From Acanthochromis polyacanthus (Eukaryota; Chordata; Actinopteri; Pomacentridae), in the NCBI RefSeq assembly GCF_021347895.1, contig NC_067126.1, positions 29,214,482-29,278,481 of the forward strand: DNA of 64,000 nucleotides, written 5' to 3'. Below are positions 35,241-47,200 of the stretch, piece by piece. Both the position numbers and the translations under genes were made by a program. The notes under the pieces were generated by a model that was not told the origin of the DNA, made no database searches, and saw only the letters and a program-made list of their open reading frames with translations. Each line of letters starts with the position of its first letter. Position 1 is the stretch's first letter.

Positions 35241-38200
35241 ATGTCAAATCAGCTGACAGCGGCGCAGCAGCAAAAAATTGAAGAGAACAGACGGAAGGCT
35301 TTAGAGAGAAGAGCCGAGAGACTTGGACAGACTATCAGCACTAATAAACAGAGCTCAGCAGGCTCCAGCAGCACTTCAGTGCAAACACAGCTCCCCAAAC
35401 AGAGCATTTCTACGGATCCTGCTCATGAGAGACAAACAGCAGCTTCTGCACCTAAACGGTTTGTTCCACCCTTCAAAAAGGACTCGCAGAGCTTTAGTGA
35501 TCACAACCAACACCCACACCATCAGTATTTGTCCAGCGGCGGCAATAAAACCAGCCGGAGTTCACTGTTTAATTCTACTTCTTCAAGACAGGTGAGATTG
35601 GTGCTTAAATGTGTATTCAAGTACAGCTGTGGAGGTAACTTGCAGTGATTTAATGTTTTGCATCATATTCCTTTGCAGATACAAATCATTGACCCACCTC
35701 CTCGAACAAGTCCACATTTGAACAGCCAAGTCTTGTCTGGTGGAGGAAGCACAGGTGTCAAACTAGCTCACCCTAAACCTACCATCACATCCAGCAGCTC
35801 TGGTGGTTCAGTAAACTCATTCTTCAAGCAAACTAGTAAACCTGCCCAAAGCCCTGCAGCACAGCTTCCCTCAAACTCCACAGCTTCAAATCCTGTACCT
35901 GCAAAAAAGCCCGCCATCTCTGTCCGAGGAAAATGTGTAGCTCACACAGAGGACCGCTTCAGAGTAGAAGTGAACTACCATGCAGAGCTTATTGCTGTTT
36001 TCAAATCCATCCCTTCGAAGAATTACGGTAAGTATCTGCAAGTGTAACTTTACTATGATTCAGCTGATCTTGGTGAAGTGCTTTTTAGATCTCAAACAAA
36101 ATGAATTCAAAACAGACAAAACTTTAAAAACTGTCAACATGTTTCTCACCTCATACCAAACACACAAACCATAAAATACATAAAGTAGTTTCTGCACATC
36201 GTATGCTGAAAAAAGGCCTTTATATCAAACTTCAGTAGTGTCCGAGTGCTGACTGTGTTGCGTTCTGCAGTTGTGGGTTTTGCAAGTGCAGCTGAGGGGT
36301 CTACTGTGAAGCAAGCTTGACATAGCTGGGCTTTCTTTGTGTAAACAGCTTGACAAAACCTAAAACCCCGAACAGACAAAATGATTAATACAGTAGTAGT
36401 CGTCAACTTTCTTCGTTAACTCGCGGTTTTTCCAGCAGGCATTGTGCGCTTCCCAAAATAAGGGCTTTTGATACATTTTACTCTTTGGCAAAAATCACTT
36501 ACCACCTGTATTAATACATACAAATACAAATGATGCAAAATTGTTCGTTGCGTACGTTTTTATATAGATATTTTTTTACCCCTCAGTGCGTTTTATCTGC
36601 TTATTTCTAACATGACAGCTGCACATTAGAGCTCTTAGGTTTCATTCATTTAAACATGATGTTCAAGAAGTGCATTTAGGTCTGACCCCATCCCATAATG
36701 AAGCAAACACTTAAGTGGAAATCACTTTAGTTTGTGGCCTAATCAAAAGGAAATCATGTCATTGAATGAATATTGTCTGTGATAAATCCCAATAGACAAA
36801 CCAGTTATCTAATTTTCTGTTAGCTGCAGTGCCAGCATCGTCAGTCGAACTTGGCAGCAACTAAGCTGCGACTAAGCCTTAAAACGTATTTGTGCATTGT
36901 CCGCATCACCAACTGAATGTGTGTGGATTCTCATGGAAATGTGACACATTCAGTTTGTCTACTGTAACCGCACAACTTGATTCGGTGGCATTACTAACAT
37001 GCAGCTCAGCAGGTTTGCAGATAGAAAGTATGCCCTCAGCTGCTGCTGATGGTGCTTCTTCCATTCAATTTGAATCCACAAACTCTGAACAGAACCTCCC
37101 CCAGACCAGGTTAGCTCTGCAGCAGAGGTTACCATGGAAATCTAGTCACTTTAAAACAGAGCCACTTTGGTGACTTTGAAAACTCTGGCTTTAGGCTCTA
37201 CATACCTTGCATTAATCTTGCTTTGCATTACACACTTCTACCCACGTAATCAGGTTCATCTCCAAGACCCAACAAATAATGTATGACTCAACTCATTGCT
37301 GTTAAAGCTGTATAACTGGCTATTTTAAGGGGAGAACTCTCCTTTGTAGAACATGCCAGGTACACAAGTCTTTCATCCTAATTAGCGTAATTTTTTAAAC
37401 AGAACTACCTATTTCAGAAGGGAGTAATTCTACATTATTTGCATGTTTTTCTTAATATCTGCGCATTATTTTGGATCAATTTGGTATTCTGTTCTGCCAT
37501 AGACCCTGCCACGAAGATGTGGAACTTCAGTGTGGAACATTATCAACAGCTAAGTATGGAAATGAAACACCTGGTTACGTTTAAACAAGCTAAATTTAAA
37601 ATCACGATTTCTAATATTCGTCACCGTGTGTTGCAGTGGAGGAGGCAGCTGCTATCGCCTCTGTGTCTTTGAGGCCTCTGGAGGGAATGGAAGCCGTGGA
37701 CGTTGCAGCAGCCACCAGCCGAGCTCGTGACGGCGCCGCGCTGACGGCGCTGCTAAAGCTGTGCAATGGCTGGCAGAAACCTGGAGCCACGCTGCAGGGC
37801 CAGTGCATCCTGGTGTCTCGGTCGAAGTTTGAAGTTGACATCGGTTACCGTGCTGATGTCATTGCAGCGTTCAAGCAAATGCCAACAAAAAACTACGGTA
37901 AGAGTCGCGTGGTAGGATGTTTTCTGCTCTCTTGACAGTCGAGTTGAATTTGCTGGAACGGCTTCTGATGTAAGATTTTTTTTTTTGTTATTTTTTTGAT
38001 TGTGTTGCAGACATGAAAACAAGAAAATGGAGCTTTTCACTTGAGGACTACAAGAGCCTCAGTGAGTAGCAGCATTTGCTTTATTTAGCCGCGCTGTGAT
38101 TGTGTTCCTTTTTGTCTCTGCTACTTTTGCCATCTTGTCTAACCGTGCTGTGTTCTCATACCCAGTGGATCTCCTCAGTGGGATAGCAGCAGTGGAGGTG

Positions 38201-41200
38201 GAGCCTCTGCCCAGGGCAATAATCCAGGCTTTCTCTGCCAGGTTCGATGGGACTGAAGCCAGGTCTTTAGACGTCCCTGAGGCAGACCTCTCCAGCATCG
38301 ACCCCTCACTTACCTGCAGCCTCATGCCCTTCCAGAGGGAGGGAGTCAAGTAGGTGCCTTTGGGCCAGCCGTTAGTGCTCTGTCTGCATTGTGTAGCCAA
38401 AAACTCAATACCAAGAGACAGTGGATCACGTGTACTTTAACAAATTGAGAGATACTTATCATAATAAGTCGATATTAGCGTGCTGTGATATTCAGTTTAT
38501 TTAATTAGAAAGGTCGCACAAGTGTGAGCTTTTAATTAAACGATGCTTTGATGTCCCTGTAGTTTTGCAGTGTTTAAACAAGGCCGCCTCCTCCTGGCTG
38601 ATGACATGGGCCTGGGTAAGACGATACAAGCCATCTGTATAGCAGCTTACTACAGGAATGAGTGGCCCTTATTGGTGGTGGCTCCCTCCTCCGTACGATT
38701 CACCTGGGCTGAGGTAAAAAAAAACATCCAGCAAACTGACGAAATTTTATGTAGTCGGTGTTAATTTTGTTTTCATTGAATGCTATAATGATCCGTGTGG
38801 TTTACGTCAGTCTTGGAGATATCCTCATAGTCTCCTTTGACAAACACTCTGCCCTGCTTATTATAATGTTGGGTTCTGCTTAAATCTCTCTGCATTTGAG
38901 GAATGTTAATCCCATTCCCTAAGGACTGCTTGTATTCTGCGAGGTACTTTATCTTCAGTAGGAAGATGGCTGCATTGAATTTCATGCCTCCACTTCTTTG
39001 TCTCATGGGTGCAGTTGATAATTGGAATTCTGAAGCGCTGATTTAAGACGGACGTCCTAATACACTGGAATCATTTTGCGACTTCGCTGAATTCTGTCTT
39101 TGACCACTGTCTTCTCTTCCTGAAACTAAAGATTATGATATGTATTTTTTTAACAAGCATTGCAACCAGCAGATGAAGGGTTGACTGCAATGTTTTCTTC
39201 AGGGCGAACACCAGTTATTAGTCATTGAGGAGACTAGTAAGAAATGTATGTTCGCAGTAAAACTGAAAATCTTGCGGTCAAAATTTAGAATCACACAAAA
39301 ATGCTTTTGTTTCTGCTTTTCTTATGTTGAATTACAAGAGAACGTTAGAAGATAAAAAGGACAAGTGGCTTCATGCGAGTGAAAGTGATGTATTTTGAAG
39401 GTTCCAAATGGTGCAAATCCATTTTTATTCTTCTTTGGTATTGTTATAAACGGCTATAAAAGCTGAAGATGTTTACTTCTGCCGGTCTTCAAGCATACCA
39501 GATAGCCTCCCAGCTTTACAGGCCAGTGCGAATTTCCCTGAGCTACCACGCTCCAACTGAAAAATCCACGCTTGTCTAGCTTAAACTTTGCATAATCCTA
39601 TATTTCCATGTAAAATGAACAGAGTAGGACACGGCTAAAACCTGGGGTTATACAGTCGTGGGTGAAATTCAGCGTCTTTGCAGTATTTTGAGCTGAAAAA
39701 TTGAAAGACACATTCTGAGCACATGTGGGATTTTAATTAACTTGCTGAGAAGCGGCACAGTTTTATCAAGAATGAATTTTTCAAACAAATCAATACCAGT
39801 AATTAGAAAAAATAATCAGCATATTATTTTACCACGTCCTAAGGTATGATGTGCACATGAAAATACACTGAAAAATAATATCTATTTTATGTTCGATTGT
39901 TTTTTTTGTGTGTGTCTTTATTTTATAGCGTGCAGGAAAGAAGCAGACAGGCTGGAATGTTTGACCGTCTTTGTCCTCGTTTTCCTTTTTCGATTTCAAT
40001 ACCTTCTCATTTCAGACTTCTCGGGTGTCTGTTTGCATGTCTCGTGTTCTGCAGCATTTATTCTTTATTTAACTTGCAGCAGCATTACCAGGCTTCTCCT
40101 GCAGTACATTCTCAGACAGGCCTCACTTGGCCTTCTGTCTATTGACAAGACAAGACAGTCTGTTCTCTAAATAGATATCTTGGATCAAACGCAAGTCTTC
40201 CAATCAGGAGTTGAAATCACAGAGGAGAGTTTAGTAACAGGATGTCACCCCGTTAAAGGACGCTTACTTTGTCTCGCTTACAGTGGGGCAAAAAAGTATT
40301 TAGTCAGCCACCAATTGTGCAAGTTCTCCCACTTAAAACGATTACAGAGGTCTGTAATTTTCATCATAGGGACACTTCAACTGTGAGAGACAGAATATGG
40401 GAAAAAAATCAGGAAATCCCATTGTAGGATTTTTAAAGAATTTATTTGAAAATTATGGTCGAAAAAAAATATTTGGTCACCTACAAACAAGCAAGATCTC
40501 TGGCTCTCACAGACCTGTAACTTCTTTAAGAAGCTCTTCTGTCTTCCACTCGTTAGCTGTATTGATGGCACCTGTTTGAACTCGTTATCTGTATAACAGA
40601 CACCTGTCCACAGCCTCAAACAGTCAGACTCCAAACTCCACTATGACCAAGAACAAAGAGCTGTTGAAAGACACCAGGAACAAAATTGTAGACCTGCACC
40701 ACGCTGGGAAGAGTGAATCTACAATAGGCAAGCAGCTTGATGTGAATAAATCAACTGTGGGAGCAATTATGACAATATGGAAGTCATATAAGACCACTGA
40801 TAATCTCCCTCGATCTGGAGCTCCACACAAGATCTCATCCCGTGAGGTCAAAATGATCATGAGAACAGTGAGCAAAAATCCCAGAACTACACAGGGGGAC
40901 CTGGTGAATGACCTGCAGAGAGCTGGGACCAAAGTAACAAAGGCTGCCATCAGTAACACACTACACTGACAGGGAAGCAAATCCTGCAGTGCCAGATGTG
41001 TCCCCCTGCTGAAGCCAGTACGTGTCCAGGCCCGTCTGAAGTTTTCCAGACAGCATATGGATGATCCAGAAGAGGATTGGGAGCATGTCATGTGGTCAGA
41101 TGAAACCAAAATAGAACTTTTTGGTATAAACTCAACTTGTCGAGTTTGGAAGAAGATGAATGTTGAGTTGCATCCCAAGAACACCATACCTACTGTGAGA

Positions 41201-44200
41201 CATGGGGGTGGAAACATCGTGATTTGGGGCTGTTTTTCTGCAAAGGGGACAGAACGACTGATCCGTGTTCAGGAAAGAATGAATGAGGCCTTGTATTGTG
41301 AGGGTTTTTTTTGCCAAAACCTCCTTCCATCAATGAGAGCATCGAAGATGAAACGTGGCTGGGTCTTCCAGCATGACAATGGTCCCAAACACACAGCCCG
41401 GGCAACAAAGGAGTGGCTCTGTAAGAAGCATTTCAAAGTCCTGGAGTGGCCTAGCCAGTCTCCAGACCTCAACCCTATAGAAAATCTGTGGAGGGAGTTA
41501 AAAGTCGGTGTTGCCCGGCAACAGCCCCAAACATCACTGCTCTAGAGGAGATCTGCATGGAGGAATGGGCCAAAACACCAGTTACAGTGTGTGCAAACCT
41601 GGTGAAGAACTACCGTAAATGTTTGACCTCTATCATTGACAACAAATATTATATTACAAAGTATTGTGTTGGACTTTTGTTATTGACCAAATACATATTT
41701 TCCACCATAATTTACATATAAATTCTTTAAAAATCCTACAATGGGATTTCCTGAATTTTTTTTTCCATATTGCCTCTCACAGTTGAAGTGTCCCTATGAT
41801 GAAAATTACAGACCTGTCATCATTTTAAGTGGGAGAACTTGCACAATCAGTGGCTGACTAAATACTTTTTTGCCCCACTGTACTTCTTCTCTGCACTGTT
41901 ATTCTTGTGGTCTTGGAGTTTAAACCAGGGCAACAAGTGAACGATGAGCAAATAAGGGAGTTGTTAGAAACATCTGGGCCACAGTGGGCCTTTCTTTCTG
42001 AACCACAATTGATTGTTTTTAAATGGGACCATTGTTAAAGCGTGTATTGGCATGAAATGATATTGATTAGTTGCAGAAAACCAGCTGTTAATTCAGAAAT
42101 AATGTCTGCTATAAATTTCAGGAACTGACATATTCCACATGGTAGAAGTAGATTAAATCAAGAAAGCCTGCCCTCTCCCTCTGAGGTGTGTTGCTTCAGT
42201 TTATGCCTTGTGTGCGAACTATTGTACATCCCTGCAGGCCTTCAGACGCTGGCTCCCCTCCCTGAGTCCTGACAGCATCAATGTGGTGGTGAAGGCCAAA
42301 GACAACCTGCGGTCCGGTTTGATCAACATCATCAGCTATGACCTGCTGAGTAGGATGGAGAAGCAGCAGAAAGGAAACTCCTTCAATGTTCTCATCATGG
42401 TGAGCTATTATTTTAAACTATTTCCAGCTCAAATTAATCATCAAATCCTGGCTCCTAAATCCTTTTCGTTGATTTCTTTATTTTTCTTACTTTCCTGTTA
42501 AAAGCAGCTGCTCACATTTTTGTCATTGTGTGCAGGATGAGTCTCACTTTCTGAAGAACATTAAAACTGCTCGTTGTAAAGCAGCCTTGCCCCTGCTGAA
42601 GGTATTTAATCCCTCTCTCTTTCGTTGAATGTTTTATTTGGATCAATAATTTTGGAACCAAACGGATTGTATTTGTCCAAATTGTGCAGGTTTTGCATGC
42701 TAAATTCTTCCTGTATTTTACTACAAATCATGTCGTTGGATAAGATAAATGCTGTAAAGTGCCTCGTGAATGCACAATATATTTACAAAACTTTATTCCA
42801 TTGTTGCTATTTTACAGTCAATTTGGCAGAAAGAGTTGGATTTGGCCACAAGCTAAGTTTAATAAACTAAAATTCAACCAAAAACGGGAGAAAAGTCACC
42901 AGAGGTTCGACATTACCTGAAGCCTGTTATCGCATGAAAGTGGATATTTTATGTCCCAGGACCAATGTGAGACAAAGGGAATGAAACTGAAACGTATTTG
43001 TCGCTATACATCAAACATCCATGCAAATGATCTAGCTGGTGTCACTAATTGGGCTTCTGAGTGGCATGATGTGCTGTATTGTGGTGTATCAGCAAGTTGG
43101 AGAACTGTTCAGCATCAACAGAGGGATGCACGGTCTGTTGGCTTCTTATTTCAGTCTGTTCATTCAAACACCGCACATGGAATCCAAACAACCTTGCAGT
43201 TATTGCATTACACGTTTGACAGGTAGCACGGATTCATGAAACAGTCCAGCATATGGCCCATGGTTGGAATACATTCTTTTTGCCTCGTTACCTCCACGCG
43301 TTCAACAGTGCTGTGATCAGAGTTGCGTTCCTTTCCTCAGGCAGCAAAGAGAGTGATTCTTCTGTCTGGGACCCCTGCCATGTCCAGACCGTCTGAGCTC
43401 TATACCCAGATTCTGGCTGTCAGACCGACGCTCTTTCCTCGCTTCCATGAGTTCGGGATGCGCTATTGCGATGCCAGACAGGTAGCTTAAATCTGATGAT
43501 TCTCTGTCTGTTCAAGTGTGATGCTTAATGAGGTTGAGTTGTAATTGGCAGTGATTCCAAGAAGCCTCAGAGAATATTAGGGGGGTTTATTTATCCGATT
43601 TGCTTGCATTGTAGAGTTTGCAGTTCCTGGAGGGGAACGTGTAGTATGTTCACTAGAGTAGCAATGGGAAATGTGCAATACAGTTATATGTAATAGAGAG
43701 AGATATGTAGTGGAATCTTATGTTAAAGTGACGGAGGGGTAAGTGTTGTATAGCAATGTGCAGTAATGATAAAGGGATATGTGCAATAACAGCAGAGAGA
43801 TATTTGCTATATAATCCTGTGTAAATGTTAATTATTTACTGCTTGGTAGCTGCCTTGGTCCCCAGCTTTTGTCTGTTATGTGCACTACATGCTATTGCTT
43901 GTTTTTCTTTCTTGATTGTCTTTGTTCACTTATGGTATTATGTAGCTGCACGGCTACAATCTCTTGTATTTATGTGGAAATGTGCATTGATACGAATTGT
44001 CCCACTTTAAAAATAATGAAAATTAACATCAAGAGTAGGGAAACTATGACAGGTCTGCTGACACACAATAAGATTATAAGAGTAAAATTAATTCACTATA
44101 AGGACAGTGTATGCAGTAAAAGTTACTGAGTGTTCAGGTGACAGCTAAATCTGTTTTTCATATCGTTTTGTTGCCTCTTCTTGAAGGAGCCATGTGGTAG

Positions 44201-47200
44201 TTTTCTCATAAAGTTCTGTTAAAATGAAGTAAATGTATTTTGGTTTCCTACACTAACATGCTGAGTTCATTCACTTCCCCCTTAAACTTTTGTAAAGCTG
44301 ATTTTAAGTGTTATAAATCCAGAGTAATTAATGACTTTCACTCCCTTGCAGTGTTCTTGTCTGGCTTTTCTGGCACACAGCAGCACATCTTGGCATGTTA
44401 TTGCTTGCGAGTGTGTATTGCATGACCTGCATGCGTGTCCCTGTGTGCATGAACAAGATAAACAAGACTGGAACTGACGTCTAGAAAACAACCTCATAGT
44501 GCTGCAAGGTGTCCAAACCTCCAGAATGAACCTTTAGTTTAATTTTAGTGGGATCATGTAGCAAACACACAAGCCAGCTGTATCATTAATCATCAGTGGC
44601 GCATTAATGATGACTAATTTTGAAAGTTGAGGTGATTTTTGGGCTGTTGTGTAAAAGTTGGATCACATATTTAATTTCTTTGACTGCAAGCCTTAGTTAG
44701 ATCTTATTTTTATTCAAGCAAATGTCAGTATAGGATTAATAGATGTGCAGTGTTTACATAAAAAGCTTCTTACTGAAATGGTGTAGACATTCTATGTTAC
44801 CTTTACCTCTCCCAGCACTCCTTCCTATTCCCAATCCTTTTTTTAATTGCCCTGCTCTGCACACTCACGCACAGATGGTTTGGGGCTGGGACTACTCGGG
44901 CTCTTCTAATCTCGGAGAGCTGAAGCTGCTGCTGGAGGAGTGTCTGATGCTGCGCCGTCTCAAATCTGACGTCCTCTCCCAGCTTCCTTCTAAACAGCGC
45001 AAGGTGGTCACCGTGACCATAGATGGGATTAACACCCGCTTAAAAGCTGCTCTCTCTGCTGCGGCCAAGGAGCTGGCCAAAGGACATCGCAGCGTAAGTC
45101 CTACATGTTACCTATGGCCTCAGAAAAGTCACAGAATTTGAATTTGTGTTCTCAGGCATTTGCTAACCTCAGAAATCACTGTTTAGTAGATGAAATGCTA
45201 ATTCCACCAATTGCATTATTTTCAATATTTCTGCCAAAGAAATCTAATTGGAAAAAATAAAAGTTTATCTCAGCAGTATGCTTTGTTCAAAGTCAAGATT
45301 GTAACTAAAAAGGCAGGAGAACCTTTTGATCAGCTGGAGCAAATCAGATGTTTTGGGTCTGTCCTCTTCAGTCGTTTCAGGCCTCCAACATACACGAGTG
45401 CTTCTAAACGACCCAGAATAGTCCAGTCCAGCCTTATTTTAAGTGTTTATACAGTCCGATGGGAGTGAGTTGCTGAGCTTGATTGTGCATAATCACGCTG
45501 CTCCTCCGAGTAATGGCGGTCTTATCAAATCATCAAACAGAATCTGCTGTCAGTTCTTATCTCGTGCTGTTCCTTATCTCTTTTTCAGAAACTGGAAGAG
45601 AAGGAAGCCCTCCTCGTCTTTTATAACCACACAGCTGACGCCAAGCTACAGGCCATTATGTAAGTACCGAGCCTCTAATGGTGGGGATCGGGAAGTCGAA
45701 TCAGCTTAGACTTGATGAGTACCGAGATTAAAAAGCAAAATGGAATAAAAATGATTTGTCAAAGCATTGTGTTGGCTGTGGATTTGAGATAACTTAAAGA
45801 CTCCACTTAAGGACTGAACATTACGGCGTCTTTCTTTGAAGCAGTTCAGATTTACAGTACGTTTCTCTGCCCCTGTCAGGGAGTACATCATAGATATGCT
45901 GGAGTGTGGGAGGGAGAAGTTTCTCGTGTTTGCCCATCATAAATTAGTCCTGGATCATATCACCACTGAACTACGGAAAAAGGTAAGTTAGATGTGCTGA
46001 TGTTACAAGGTAGCAAGAGCTCTGTCTATGCAAAGACATACAGCTGTGACATAGAAGAGCAGATTTTGACTTGAACCAGTAACTCAAATGAGATCTTTTG
46101 TGGGAGGTAAAGTCAACAAGGTCAGCTGTACAAGTAGCTGCAGGGAACAAGTGTAGGCAGGTCTGAGCACATCTGAGCTCAGTACTACTACGAGAACTCA
46201 TTGGTATAAATTTCATAAGAATGGATGTGTGTGTACTTGGTGAGTTGATTTATTGCTACACTACCCCTAAAATGATCCCGTTTTGAAGGCGTTTATTTGG
46301 TAATTTTTGGATAGAATATTGAAAATGGCCTTTACTATCCTCTACAGAACGTCCCTTTCATTCGTATTGATGGGGCCACGCCGTCGGCAGAGCGACAGCA
46401 GCTCTGTGAGAAGTTCCAGTTCTCAACCAAGACCTGTGTGGCTGTACTGTCGATCACTGCAGCTAATATGGGTATCACGTTGCACGCTGCAGACCTGGTG
46501 ATCTTCGCTGAGCTTTTCTGGAACCCTGGGGTAAGCCAGTGACACTTACCAGAGAAAAATACTGTGTATATTTTATTAAGAACACAATTTATGAATACGT
46601 CCCATTTGATTTAACCTCTTTTAGCTCGCTTTTTTGTTGTCCGGCCCACATATTTACCTTAAAGTTGAATCTGATGCCCTTTCGTCGAACCTTGTAGGTA
46701 GCTGTTTTTTGACTGAGGAAAAAAAAAATCAGATGTGGTAAGCCTATTTTAAGCTACCAGCCAACATCAAAGGACAAGCAGAGAACATTAGAGTAGCTGT
46801 TGAAGCGAGTACAGCATTTAGTGGCAGACAGATATTTTTCTCTGCAGTTGGAGACCTAAACTTGGCTTAAGGATAAATAAAGAGAAGTGACACTCTTTAG
46901 GTCGCAGTAAACGGAATGAATGCTGATGATGTTCTGTCTCTTTGAGGCATAAAAGCCTCCAGCATTTGCTCACACACTACATTTTTTTACAACCTAGTAG
47001 TATAGTGTATTTTTTGTATTTGTGTTTTGATGCTTGTCATCCAGTGGCAACCAAAATTGATGAAAGCTGCCTTAAAATCAACATCCAAAGGAGGATAATA
47101 ACATAATGCTCTGCAAAACGGCCATTTCTTATCCACACAATATAATAATTCTCGATGCAAATTATAGGAGAAACACCCACCTACGTCAGAGAAGGCTGTC

